Positions 33,188-40,899 of a stretch of DNA of 64,000 bases are shown one piece after another. Both the position numbers and the translations under genes were made by a program. The notes under the pieces are model-generated. The model worked only from the letters and a program-made list of their open reading frames with translations. It did not search any database and was not told the origin of the DNA. Source of the stretch: an uncultured Clostridia bacterium (lineage in GTDB: Bacteria > Bacillota > Clostridia > Christensenellales > Borkfalkiaceae); contig CAKQKE010000002.1 in the NCBI GenBank assembly GCA_934247935.1, forward strand, positions 248,001 to 312,000. Direction: 5' to 3'. How positions within the stretch are numbered: position 1 is the first letter of the stretch; each line of letters begins with the position of its first letter.

Positions 33188-33217
33188 ACACTTGCAAGCA
33201 AGTTTCCATTTCTTATA
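33188..33217. repeat. Short dispersed repeat C, copy 2
   Basis: CTTGCAAGCAAGTTTCCA followed by TTTCTTATA; compare 29633-29661. A further partial match, TTGCAAGCAA, occurs near 5021. Confidence 0.55.
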
Positions 33218-33345
33218 TTAATACTTTTGCAAGCACATTTTTGTTTTCTACATAGCGTAAATTTCTTTATTTAAAGTTTTAAAATTTGCCACTTTAAATA
33301 ATTGTTTCGGAAAGATTAAATTGAGTTGTTTTATGTTTTAGTATA

Positions 33346-33391
33346 AAAAAGCCGTGTTTACGCAATACGTATTGCATAAACACGGCTTTTA
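33346..33391 (+). terminator. Long hairpin terminator containing the dispersed palindrome (copy 4)
   Basis: AAAAGCCGTGTTTA/TAAACACGGCTTTT encloses GCAATACGTATTGC, giving a stem of about 20 bp with one mismatch, T-rich on both exits. Here the dispersed palindrome forms the tip of a terminator-like hairpin. Confidence 0.7.
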
Positions 33392-33674
33392 CTGTCGTTT
33401 GATAAATTTTTTAATAGCGAATAAAATATGCACTATTCCCTATTATTCATCTGCCGAATTATCATTTACTTCATCGCCGACCACCCCTTTACTTTTTGCA
33501 ACAACTCGATTTTTTATGTTTGATTCTCAATTTTATCGTTACTTTCATTGAGGTTATTTACAACAGTTTTTTTAACAATGAAATCAACAATTTATTTATT
33601 TTAATCAGTCTGCTTTCTTTCAACCCGAAACTAAAACATTTATATTTATAACGGCAAATTTTACTAAAAATAAA

Positions 33675-33703
33675 TTGACATTACTAAAAAAATATGGTAT
33701 TAT
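33675..33703 (+). promoter_or_regulatory. Promoter of tRNA-Ser
   Basis: TTGACA (33675-33680), a 17-base spacer and TATTAT (33698-33703), 25 bases before the tRNA. Confidence 0.8.
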
Positions 33704-33727
33704 AGTTAGGCTAAATAAAAAAGGCAC

Positions 33728-33819
33728 GGAGAAATACCCAAGTGGCTGAAGGGGCTCCCCTGCTAAGGGAGTAGTACGAGTGTATCGTAGCCCGGGTTCA
33801 AATCCCGGTTTCTCCGCCA
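33728..33819 (+). tRNA. tRNA-Ser(GCU)
   Basis: A class II tRNA of about 89 bases plus encoded CCA. The acceptor stem is GGAGAAA/TTTCTCC. The anticodon loop CTGCTAA between CTCCC and GGGAG gives anticodon GCU, reading AGC/AGU serine codons. There is a long variable arm (GTACGAGTGTATCGTA) and T-loop GGTTCAAATC. Confidence 0.97.
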
Positions 33820-33823
33820 AGAT

Positions 33824-33871
33824 GAACCCAACTGAACCCATAAAAAGGTTGTAGTTCGGGTTCGTTTTTTT
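33824..33871 (+). terminator. Terminator of tRNA-Ser
   Basis: The stem GAACCCAACT/AGTTCGGGTTC is followed by T7. Confidence 0.8.
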
Positions 33872-34105
33872 ATACTTAAAATACAGGTTCGAATCGCAAG
33901 AACATAGCACAAGAGATTTGAACCCATACTATTATTTTCTATACGATTTGCGGTTGGGAGTTGATTTAATGCTTAACTTTTTTATTTGCATTTGGTTAAA
34001 TTTCCATATGTTAATTGCCTTTCGTCTGTGGTTTGTATCACTTTTGCAGCGAGAATATCAACTTCACCGCGAAAATAAGTACTTAAAAATCGAATATCTA
34101 TCGAA

Positions 34106-34139
34106 GAGTCAGGCTCAAATCAGAGTTTGGCTCTTTTTT
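34106..34139 (+). terminator. Intrinsic terminator in the post-tRNA region
   Basis: The 11-bp stem GAGTCAGGCTC/GAGTTTGGCTC with wobble pairs is followed by T6. Confidence 0.65.
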
Positions 34140-34278
34140 ATTTCTACGATACTTTTTTCGCTGCGGGTTTAACCTTTTCGCTGATATTCTCCACGGCAAC
34201 AGGATTTACACTTTATCTGCGTTTCGTCTTGTGATACTTCTCCTGTGCCGAAAGGCAAAGGTAAATATGGAGGTATCT

Positions 34279-34412
34279 CTAAGATGAAAAAAAAGTTTCT
34301 CAAAATGAATTCCGTAAATATTATCTTTCAAAGTTTAAACTGTACGACGGCGAAACGTTTATACCCTTCAATATCGTACTTTACCGGCACTTTATTATTT
34401 TAATTTTTAAAT
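34279..34412 (+). pseudogene. Short frameshifted coding remnant
   Basis: GGAGG (34270-34274) precedes ATG and a run of eight A. In frame the peptide is 39 residues of unremarkable sequence. With one additional A the frame reads MKKKVSQNEFRKYYLSKF and runs 43 codons to TAA with a more protein-like composition. This suggests a small gene inactivated, or phase-varied, in the A-run. The function is unknown. Confidence 0.35.
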
Positions 34413-34512
34413 AAAGAAAAACCCTGTCAAGCAGTGTTCCGACAACTGAACGGTCTACTTAACACGGGTCATTTATTTAAAAAATATTTCATTTAATTTT
34501 TTAATTATTTTA

Positions 34513-34716
34513 TCAATAATCGGAAATAATGATTATTTCTTTATCTTTATTTGCGTCTTTTTCAAAATCTATCTCGTAAATATCTTTTTCTTTATCAACG
34601 CGGTTATAGTATTTACTTAAAATCCTTACGGCGTCATTTACCGATTTCGCTTTTACTACTGCAACGTCAGCGTCTTTGTCCTCTTCGTTTTTCCTATAAT
34701 ATACAAACGTTTTCAT
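34513..34716 (-). CDS. Small hypothetical protein
   Basis: A 67-residue charged soluble protein (MKTFVYYRKNEEDKDADVAV, then VNDAVRILSKYYNRVDKEK). The beta-beta-alpha-beta-like pattern with VKAKSVNDAVRIL resembles small proteins that modulate or bind other proteins, but no family was recognised. A weak CGGA site precedes the ATG. It is in the same orientation as the PHP gene and lies about 70 bases downstream of it, so it could be its operon partner. Confidence 0.6.
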   Translation of the reverse strand: MKTFVYYRKNEEDKDADVAVVKAKSVNDAVRILSKYYNRVDKEKDIYEIDFEKDANKDKEIIIISDY

Positions 34717-34788
34717 ATCCGTTATTCTTTTATTTATCTTTTTATTTGCGCGGCAAAAAATCTCCGTTAAAAATTTCCGTTAATTGTA

Positions 34789-35802
34789 TTATTCTATAAA
34801 TTCGTCGATGAAATACGCCCGCGTGTAGGCCTCGTTCCCTTCAAAATCTCTTATAGTGACCCTGAAATACGACTGTACGCCCTTTTTGACGATTTTGCTC
34901 TTTAAAATTTCACTTATATCAAACTCCGCCCTATTTAAACCATCTTTATTTTTAGCCGTAAACGATCTTCTCCTTTCGGTACTTACCGTAATTGAAACAA
35001 CGGACGAACACTCAATTACGAGTTTTTCCCCGTCTGAATAAAGTTTATGTATTTCGGGTCCTGTAGAAGCGTAGAAATCGCCGTTTTTAAGTGCGGTCAT
35101 TACGCTTTTATAATCCAATTTTTCAGCCTTAACCATTACAAAACCGCCGAAATAGTCGCTCGGCGCATGCGCATCGTCGCTCGCTACGGGATAAATTCTG
35201 TTTCCCTCTCTCAAAAGGTCTTCAAAGGGTTGAACAGTATCTCTGAACCCCTCTTTTACGCAACACGAATTATACACTTCTATGCCCCACAAACCTTTAA
35301 GTCCCGAATAATCCGAATAGTTCTGAAGAGACCACACGGGGTGATTGAGCGTAACCAAAAAACCTGCATCGTTCGCCTTTTTAATCACGTCGTTTAATCC
35401 GTCTATTGAATACGTCGCATGATAATCAAACTTTTTCATTTCGTCGGTAACGTGATTTTTTGCGTTTCCCCATACGGTGGACGGATTAAGAACGGGGCAA
35501 TCCAAATTTTCAGAATCGGTTGCGTACAAATTTAAATGCGCGGTTTTTATATACTCGAAACTGCTTGAATCTGACGGACAGTCAATAGATTTTTCATATG
35601 AAGTAATCGCCAAAAAATTCTCGTCGGTTAAATCGTCGTGACAAAGCAAAACTTCATGATCGGTAAACGCCACTATGGAGTAGCCCGCTTTAAGGTAAGC
35701 CGTCTTTACCTCTTCGGGTGTTTCTTGTCCGTCCGAAACTGTGGTGTGCATATGCAAATTGGCTTTATAAAACTTACCTCCTTGCGGGAATAAATATATC
35801 AT
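34789..35802 (-). CDS. PHP-domain metal-dependent phosphoesterase
   Basis: A 337-residue protein of the PHP superfamily. Metal-ligand motifs NLHMHTTVSDG (near 16-26), FTDHE and a downstream LNHPVWS are visible, as in PHP phosphoesterases that hydrolyse phosphate esters with a trinuclear metal site. The C-terminal domain is beta-rich. The ATG at 35802 follows AAGGAAG; the in-frame codons upstream have no ribosome-binding site. The substrate is not assignable; sugar phosphates, nucleotides and histidinol phosphate are all known PHP substrates. Confidence 0.85.
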   Translation of the reverse strand: MIYLFPQGGKFYKANLHMHTTVSDGQETPEEVKTAYLKAGYSIVAFTDHEVLLCHDDLTDENFLAITSYEKSIDCPSDSSSFEYIKTAHLNLYATDSENLDCPVLNPSTVWGNAKNHVTDEMKKFDYHATYSIDGLNDVIKKANDAGFLVTLNHPVWSLQNYSDYSGLKGLWGIEVYNSCCVKEGFRDTVQPFEDLLREGNRIYPVASDDAHAPSDYFGGFVMVKAEKLDYKSVMTALKNGDFYASTGPEIHKLYSDGEKLVIECSSVVSITVSTERRRSFTAKNKDGLNRAEFDISEILKSKIVKKGVQSYFRVTIRDFEGNEAYTRAYFIDEFIE

Positions 35803-36111
35803 TTTATCTTCCTTTTTACCGCAATAGTGCGGTATTGCCGTCAAATCGTTTACAGATTTAAACAAATTTCTACTAAACCGAAAAACTTGTAAAACGACGC
35901 CGAATTTTTTTAATAACGATATTTCAAGCGACAATATATAATTTATTTTTTAACAAATTAATTATACTGTCAATTTAAAAAAAGTCAATACGTTTTTTAA
36001 GATTTTATAAAACTAAAATGTATTTAATTCCATATTTTTACCCGAACTGATTTATAGTCATGTCCGCGATTTATATTTATAAAACCAAATTTTAAAGCGC
36101 ATTTATGCCAT

Positions 36112-36140
36112 ATTTACGCAATACGTGTGCTGTAAACAGC
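36112..36140. repeat. Dispersed palindromic repeat, copy 5
   Basis: ATTTACGCAATACGTGTGCT then GTAAACAGCAC, only six bases from the T-tail of the pyk terminator. Confidence 0.7.
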
Positions 36141-36145
36141 ACAAT

Positions 36146-36191
36146 GATAAAAATACGCCGCCCCGCAATCCAATTATCTTTGCGGGGCGGC
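36146..36191 (-). terminator. Terminator of pyk
   Basis: The strong stem GCCGCCCCGCAA/TTGCGGGGCGGC is followed by GTATTTTTATC on the minus strand. Confidence 0.88.
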
Positions 36192-36256
36192 TTGTCATCG
36201 GATTTCAAGTTTTAAAATCAAATCGCCGATAACAATATTAACAAATTATGTTTAAG

Positions 36257-37669
36257 TTATTTTATGTATTCCATTTGAATAAGGTTTGTGCTGCCCTTTT
36301 CTCCGCACTTACCGCCAGTAAGAATAATTAAATCGTCCTTTTTCAATCTGAAGACGCTTTTTGCAGTTTCCAAGCCCTCTTCAAACATTTTATCTCGGTC
36401 GTCATATTTTGTAACAACAACGGGCACGACGCCCCAACTCATCGAAAGACGTCTCGCGATTTTTTCATCGGGCGTCAAGCCTAAAATAGGCATCGGCGGA
36501 CGGAAACGCGAAATCATACGGCAGGTAGTACCGGAGTAAGAAAATACGGCAATCGCTTTCGCTTTGACATCAATCGCCATACCGCACGCCGCATGCGAAA
36601 CCGCATCCAAAGTGTTTTTAATGCGAAATTCGGTCTGCGCAAAACGCTTTTTATAGTGAATGTTTTTTTCGGTCTCTTCGCAAATGTTCGCCATTGTGGC
36701 AACGGCAAGATCGGGATATTTGCCAACGGCAGTTTCTCCGCTCAACATAACCGCACTGCTTCCGTCGTAAACGGCGTTAGCCACGTCCGAAATTTCCGCA
36801 CGCGTCGGACGAGCGGAATTAATCATAGACTCCAACATTTCGGTTGCGGTGATTACCCTTTTACCCAGAAGTCTGCAAGCGGTAATCATCTTTTTCTGTA
36901 ATGGCGGAACTTCCACAAACGGAATTTCCACGCCCAGGTCGCCGCGTGCAACCATTATACCGCTGCAAGTTTCCGCAATCGATTCCAGATTATCCACTCC
37001 GCTGCGGTTTTCGATTTTCGCAATCAGTTCGATGTTCTCTCCGCCGTTTTCAGCCAAAAATTCTTTGACGGCGAGCATATCTTCCTTTCTCGAAACAAAC
37101 GAGCAAGCGATAAAATCGACGTCATTTTTAATGCCGAACAAAATATCTTTTTTGTCTTGCTCGGAAAGGTAAGGACGGGAAAGCACTTTCCCGGGGAAAC
37201 TCATACTTTTATTATCGGACAAAACACCGCCTATTTCCGTTACGCACACAAGATCGGTCGAAGTTTTTTCGAGAACACAAAACCGCACCAATCCGTTACA
37301 CAACAAAATCGTGCCGCCCACCTCGATTTCTTTCACGATTTCGGGCGGGTTTACCGAAACTATGGTTTGGTCACCCAAAATATCGCGCGACGTAAACGTA
37401 AACTTGTCGCCCTCTTTCAATTCGATACTGCCGCAAGCAAATTTTTTAATTCGGTATTCGGGACCTTTTGTGTCCAACATAATGGCTACGGGAAGTCCTA
37501 CTTTTTGGCGCGCCTCTTTAATGGCGTTAATGCGCATTTGGTGTTCTTCGTGCGTTCCGTGCGAAAAATTGAGTCGAGCCACGTCCATACCTCTTTTCAT
37601 CAATTTCTCAAGCATGGAAAGACTTTCGCAAGCAGGACCGATCGTGCAAATGATTTTTGTCTTTTTCAT
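36257..37669 (-). CDS. pyk: Pyruvate kinase
   Basis: A 470-residue glycolytic enzyme converting phosphoenolpyruvate and ADP into pyruvate and ATP. Motifs include MKKTKIICTIGPACESLSML, DVARLNFSHGTHEEH, the catalytic-Lys helix IELIAKIENRSGVDN, GIMVARGDLGVEI and the regulatory-loop region SGETAVGKYPDLAV. Length matches forms without the extra C-terminal PEP-utilising domain of Bacillus. The start at 37669 follows GGAGGA; the open frame upstream is untranslated leader. The roughly 180-base leader has alternating TTGCGG/CCGCAA arms. Confidence 0.97.
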   Translation of the reverse strand: MKKTKIICTIGPACESLSMLEKLMKRGMDVARLNFSHGTHEEHQMRINAIKEARQKVGLPVAIMLDTKGPEYRIKKFACGSIELKEGDKFTFTSRDILGDQTIVSVNPPEIVKEIEVGGTILLCNGLVRFCVLEKTSTDLVCVTEIGGVLSDNKSMSFPGKVLSRPYLSEQDKKDILFGIKNDVDFIACSFVSRKEDMLAVKEFLAENGGENIELIAKIENRSGVDNLESIAETCSGIMVARGDLGVEIPFVEVPPLQKKMITACRLLGKRVITATEMLESMINSARPTRAEISDVANAVYDGSSAVMLSGETAVGKYPDLAVATMANICEETEKNIHYKKRFAQTEFRIKNTLDAVSHAACGMAIDVKAKAIAVFSYSGTTCRMISRFRPPMPILGLTPDEKIARRLSMSWGVVPVVVTKYDDRDKMFEEGLETAKSVFRLKKDDLIILTGGKCGEKGSTNLIQMEYIK

Positions 37670-37850
37670 ATAATCCTCCGATTTTTGTTTTTGCGGTTTT
37701 ACCGCAAGAATAAAGTTGCGGTTTCTTGTTTCGTTTTTAAAAACGCCTTTACCGCAATGATTCAGGAAAACCGCCCGCAATTGAAAAACGAGCAATCCCT
37801 TAAAAAGCAAACGGCAGAAAACTTCTCTGCAATTTTAAATTTTTCCGATT
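37670..37850 (-). promoter_or_regulatory. 5' leader of pyk with mutually exclusive hairpins
   Basis: TTGCGG and CCGCAA alternate four times (37691, 37702, 37716, 37752 on the plus strand), so the middle arms can pair with either neighbour. No U-run follows. A regulatory switch is possible but unproven. Confidence 0.4.
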
Positions 37851-37851
37851 T

Positions 37852-37880
37852 ATTATACGATATTCTTTTTAAAAAATCAA
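37852..37880 (-). promoter_or_regulatory. Promoter of pyk
   Basis: Minus-strand TTGATT (37875-37880), a 17-base spacer and TATAAT (37852-37857). Confidence 0.65.
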
Positions 37881-38042
37881 TTATTTATAAGGCAACAAAA
37901 GACGATTAATCGTAAATGTTTTCTATATTTTTAACACGTGTTTTGGCAAGTTGCATACTAATTTATATGTCGTCTGTGAGCGCAATGTTTTCAGGTTGAT
38001 TAAAAAAGTGGCGTTTATCGTCTAAACGGCGCAATTTTGTCA

Positions 38043-38070
38043 TTTTTACACGATACGTATGCGATGAACA
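38043..38070. repeat. Dispersed palindromic repeat, copy 6 (diverged)
   Basis: TTTTTACACGATACGTATGC then GATGAACAGCACAA; it shares the GAACAGCACAA-type flank with copy 5 (AAACAGCACAA). Confidence 0.65.
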
Positions 38071-38075
38071 GCACA

Positions 38076-38120
38076 ACAAAAATAACACACCGTACTTTGC
38101 AGAACAAAAAACGGTGTGCT
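38076..38120 (-). terminator. Terminator of mazF
   Basis: The stem GCACACCGT/ACGGTGTGT is followed by TATTTTTGTTG on the minus strand. Confidence 0.8.
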
Positions 38121-38240
38121 TTTGATTGTTAAATTGTTGTATTCGGCTTAAATTAAACGCATTATTTTGCCTTTCCGACTTTGCCTCCGTTTATTGAAAT
38201 TGTTAGTTTTGTTGTTAACTCCGCGATATAAAAAATCTCA

Positions 38241-38597
38241 TTATTGTTCGTCTTGTTTTACAAACCCGAGACTTATAAGCAACGCGTCGTCGACGAGTTG
38301 CATTTTAGACGGAGGCAACGAGCCTATTCTTTCTTTCAAACGTCTTTTGTCTATAGTGCGGATTTGCTCGAGCAAAATTACAGAGTTTTTCATAAGCCCG
38401 TACTCCACCGCGCCGAGTTCGATATGCGTAGGCAATCTCGCCTTGTCAAGTTTGCTTGTAATTGCCGCAGCGATTACCGTGGGGCTGTATTTATTGCCTA
38501 CATCGTTTTGCACAACGAGTACGGGCCTTACGCCTCCTTGCTCACTGCCTATCACGGGGCTTAAATCCGCATAGTACATTTCGCCTCTTTTAATCAT
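38241..38597 (-). CDS. mazF: MazF/PemK-type endoribonuclease toxin (NdoA-like)
   Basis: A 118-residue toxin RNase that cleaves mRNA at short sequence motifs. The typical Firmicutes EndoA pattern is present: IKRGEMYYADLSPVIGSEQG, GVRPVLVVQNDVGNKYSPTV and SVILLEQIRTIDKRRL, including the Arg-Pro-Val loop and the QIRTID block. AAAGGA precedes the start at a long spacing. No antitoxin-like gene lies directly upstream, where MazE/EndoAI usually is; the next upstream gene is a divergent DUF4250 mini-gene. The antitoxin may be elsewhere. Confidence 0.92.
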   Translation of the reverse strand: MIKRGEMYYADLSPVIGSEQGGVRPVLVVQNDVGNKYSPTVIAAAITSKLDKARLPTHIELGAVEYGLMKNSVILLEQIRTIDKRRLKERIGSLPPSKMQLVDDALLISLGFVKQDEQ

Positions 38598-38917
38598 AGT
38601 AATATACGTCCTTTATAAATTTGTGTTTTAGCCCCACTGTATTATATGTACTTTTTAAGCGGTAGGGTTTTTACAGACGTAAATATTGACAAACAAAGCG
38701 ATATTTATTCATTTTTTTGTAATTTTGCATAAATCGGACAAATTTTTACTTTTAAACGTGCTTAAATTTGCGCCGCCACGTTTGTCGGCAAAAAATAAAT
38801 ATTGACAAACACGGCAAAATAAAATATAATTGTCTTATATTAAAAACTTGTCTTGCAACGATAAGATTTTAACGTTCATCCAAAAAATTAAAGTCAACTT
38901 TAAAAAGGAGAAAAATT
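38598..38917. other. Divergent control region between mazF and the DUF4250 gene
   Basis: The 320-base gap contains the DUF4250 promoter. AAATATTGACAAACA occurs twice (38684-38698 and 38798-38812), the second being the used -35 region. No antitoxin frame was found. Confidence 0.6.
38802..38830 (+). promoter_or_regulatory. Promoter of the DUF4250 gene
   Basis: Perfect TTGACA (38802-38807) and TATAAT (38825-38830) with a 17-base spacer. Confidence 0.88.
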
Positions 38918-39094
38918 ATGGATATGCCGTCTAACCCTTATATTCTTTTAAGCGTAATCAATACTAAATTAAGAGACAACTACCCTTCTTTAAAAACGCT
39001 TTGCGAAGAAGAAGATTTAAGAGAAGAAGAAATAATATCTTTACTTAAATCAATCGACTACACTTATGACGAAAAACTGAATAAATTTGTATAA
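38918..39094 (+). CDS. DUF4250 domain protein
   Basis: A 58-residue protein starting MDMPSNPYILLSVINTKLRD and ending LLKSIDYTYDEKLNKFV. The Met-Pro-x-x-Pro-Tyr-Ile-Leu-Leu-Ser opening and the CEEEDL-to-ISLLKSI helix pattern match the DUF4250 family of tiny Clostridia proteins with unknown function. AAAAGGAG lies eight bases before the ATG, and a perfect sigma-A promoter lies upstream, so expression is likely strong. It has a basic N-terminal half and an acidic centre. A DNA-binding role is only a guess. Confidence 0.85.
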   Translation: MDMPSNPYILLSVINTKLRDNYPSLKTLCEEEDLREEEIISLLKSIDYTYDEKLNKFV

Positions 39095-39102
39095 ATTGTC
39101 GA

Positions 39103-39130
39103 TTTTACGCAATACGTGTTTTGTAAAACC
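39103..39130. repeat. Dispersed palindromic repeat, copy 7
   Basis: ATTTTACGCAATACGTGTTT then TGTAAAACCG, nine bases after the DUF4250 stop. Confidence 0.7.
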
Positions 39131-39316
39131 GTCTTTTTATACAATGTAACGACAATATTTATTACTCGCCGACAACCGCCGCAATTCTATACGCATTATA
39201 TTAGTCACCCCGCTAAACGGCACAATTAATATACAAACAGCGCATTAGTCGACTTGTTAAAGCGAAATCCAATAAGCAACGATAAGAAAAATCAAAATCA
39301 AAATATTCAAGTTACA

Positions 39317-39353
39317 AAAAAAATTCACGCAAGTAAAAAGCGTGAATTTTTTT
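39317..39353 (-). terminator. Terminator of malQ (bidirectional)
   Basis: AAAAAAATTCACGC/GCGTGAATTTTTTT with loop AAGTAAAAA, T-rich on both exits. Confidence 0.88.
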
Positions 39354-39368
39354 ATTCTATATTTAAAA

Positions 39369-40847
39369 TCAATCTCTGTCAAAGCGTTTTGCCCTGCGTT
39401 TCATTGCCGTGGACAACGTTTGCGTAAACACGCTTTCTTTTATTCTCATCGTCCAGCAACCGGTGCTTCCGGGGGTGTTTATTCTATATTTATTGTCAAG
39501 CCCCAACACGTCCTGAATGGGCACGACCGTTATATAAGAATTGGACGCGTACGCAATATCCATAATCGCGTCCCACATGCTTTCCACGCCCGAAAGGTGC
39601 TTGTTGATTTTATAATAATCGAGACATTTTTGCACCCTTTCTTTCACGTGCGCAAACCTTTCGCCGTCAAGCGATTTCAAATACCCCACCACGGTATCGT
39701 TGTCGTGAGTACCCGTGTAAGTGATGCTGTTTTCTTCGATATTCCAAGGTAAATAAGTGTTTGAATCTCCGCCGTCGAAACTGAAAAGCACGACTTTCAT
39801 TCCGGGATAACCCGTGTATTTAAGCAAATCTTTTACTCCGTCGTCGATAAAACCGAGGTCCTCGGCAATTATATCTCCGTCGTTAAATTCGGCAAAAATT
39901 TCTCTGCCGGGGGCGTTTTCCCACTTGCCGTTTATCGCGTCTTTCGCGCCGTAAGGCACTGTCCAGAACCTGTCGAACCCTCTGAAATGGTCGACTCTCA
40001 CCTTATCGTACACCGACAAAGCGTCTTTAATTCTGTTTTTCCACCACGAGTAGCCGTCTTTAGCCATGCTTTCGTAGTTGTACACGGGGTTGCCCCAAAG
40101 TTGACCCGTCGCCGAAAAATAATCGGGCGGCACACCCGCAATTTTGGTCGGCGTAAGATTTTCGTCCAAAATAAAGTTTTGCGGGTTTTTCCACACGTCG
40201 CACGAGTCGTAAGCCATATATAAACACAAATCGCCGATAAACTTTATACCCTTCGAGTTTGCATATTTTTTCAACTGCTTCCATTCGTTCCAGAACTCAA
40301 ATTGAAGCCATTGCCAAAATAAATATTCTTCTTTATCCGTTTTTTTAAGTTTTTTCAGAGCGTTTTCGTCTCTGAATTTGTATTCTTTTTGCCACTCGTA
40401 CCACGGCTTTTGATACTTCGTTTTAAGGGTCATATACAAAGCGTAATCGTTGAATTTCCCCTTTCTTAAAAACGCTATAAAATCTTTTCCCGCCGTATCG
40501 AATCTCGAATACGCTTTTTTAAGTAGCGCGTATCTGTCAACGTAAAGTTTGCCGTAGTCGATTTTTTCGCCCTTGTCAATCGCCGTCATAATTTCCCTGT
40601 GCGTCAATAACCTTTTCTCGCACAAAATTTCAACGTCGATAAAATAAGGATTGCCCGAATACGAACAACAAGATTGATAAGGCGAATCGGCATACCCCGT
40701 TTGAACGAGCGGCAAAAACTGCCAATACGTTTGACTGCTTTCAGATAAAAAATCAACGAAATCGTATGCCCTTTTTCCCAACGAACCTATTGCGTATTTT
40801 GTCGGCAACGAAAATACCGGCATAATCACACCACACTTTTTTTCCAT
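39369..40847 (-). CDS. malQ: 4-alpha-glucanotransferase (amylomaltase)
   Basis: A 492-residue GH77 enzyme transferring maltodextrin chains between acceptors. GH77 motifs are all present: the N-terminal MPVFSLPTKYAIGSLG, the nucleophile region VRVDHFRGFDRFWTVPYG, acid/base region DIIAEDLGFIDDGV and the third Asp in YTGTHDNDTVVGYL. The length is typical of the short bacterial amylomaltases. It is cytosolic, with an AGAGG site. It starts 52 bases after dapL and may be co-transcribed with dapF-dapL. Confidence 0.96.
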   Translation of the reverse strand: MEKKCGVIMPVFSLPTKYAIGSLGKRAYDFVDFLSESSQTYWQFLPLVQTGYADSPYQSCCSYSGNPYFIDVEILCEKRLLTHREIMTAIDKGEKIDYGKLYVDRYALLKKAYSRFDTAGKDFIAFLRKGKFNDYALYMTLKTKYQKPWYEWQKEYKFRDENALKKLKKTDKEEYLFWQWLQFEFWNEWKQLKKYANSKGIKFIGDLCLYMAYDSCDVWKNPQNFILDENLTPTKIAGVPPDYFSATGQLWGNPVYNYESMAKDGYSWWKNRIKDALSVYDKVRVDHFRGFDRFWTVPYGAKDAINGKWENAPGREIFAEFNDGDIIAEDLGFIDDGVKDLLKYTGYPGMKVVLFSFDGGDSNTYLPWNIEENSITYTGTHDNDTVVGYLKSLDGERFAHVKERVQKCLDYYKINKHLSGVESMWDAIMDIAYASNSYITVVPIQDVLGLDNKYRINTPGSTGCWTMRIKESVFTQTLSTAMKRRAKRFDRD

Positions 40848-40899
40848 ATGTAAAAAACCTCTTTAGTTTGTTTTTAACTATTTAATAATGCCCGATTAT

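Larger units (their letters stand above)
32903..33727. other. Long AT-rich intergenic region before tRNA-Ser
   Basis: The 825-base gap contains a short repeat C copy, a perfect long hairpin built around the dispersed palindrome, and the tRNA promoter. Open frames here are low-complexity and lack ribosome-binding sites. Confidence 0.6.
33820..34512. other. Decayed accessory sequence downstream of tRNA-Ser
   Basis: The 693-base stretch holds the tRNA terminator, a doubtful 67-codon frame (33969-34172, behind GGGAG but containing its own terminator-like hairpin at 34106-34139) and a short gene-like segment at 34279-34412 that needs a frameshift. It looks like the remnant of something inserted beside the tRNA; no integrase or clear att duplication was seen. 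Confidence 0.5.
35803..36256. other. Intergenic region with repeat and pyk terminator
   Basis: The 454-base gap contains the dispersed palindrome and the terminator of pyk. The remainder is AT-rich without recognisable features. Confidence 0.6.
37881..38240. other. Intergenic region between pyk promoter and mazF end
   Basis: This part of the gap holds one diverged palindrome copy and the mazF terminator; the rest is AT-rich with nothing recognised. Confidence 0.55.

Noticed and set aside
33620..33910. 96-codon minus-strand frame across tRNA-Ser
   Set aside because: Antisense to a clear tRNA and its terminator.
33969..34172. 67-codon frame with GGGAG site
   Set aside because: Contains a terminator-like hairpin and hydrophobic low-complexity sequence; kept only as part of the decayed region.
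33800..34500. att duplication of the tRNA-Ser 3' end
   Set aside because: Only a short GGTTCGAATC-like match was found and there is no integrase.
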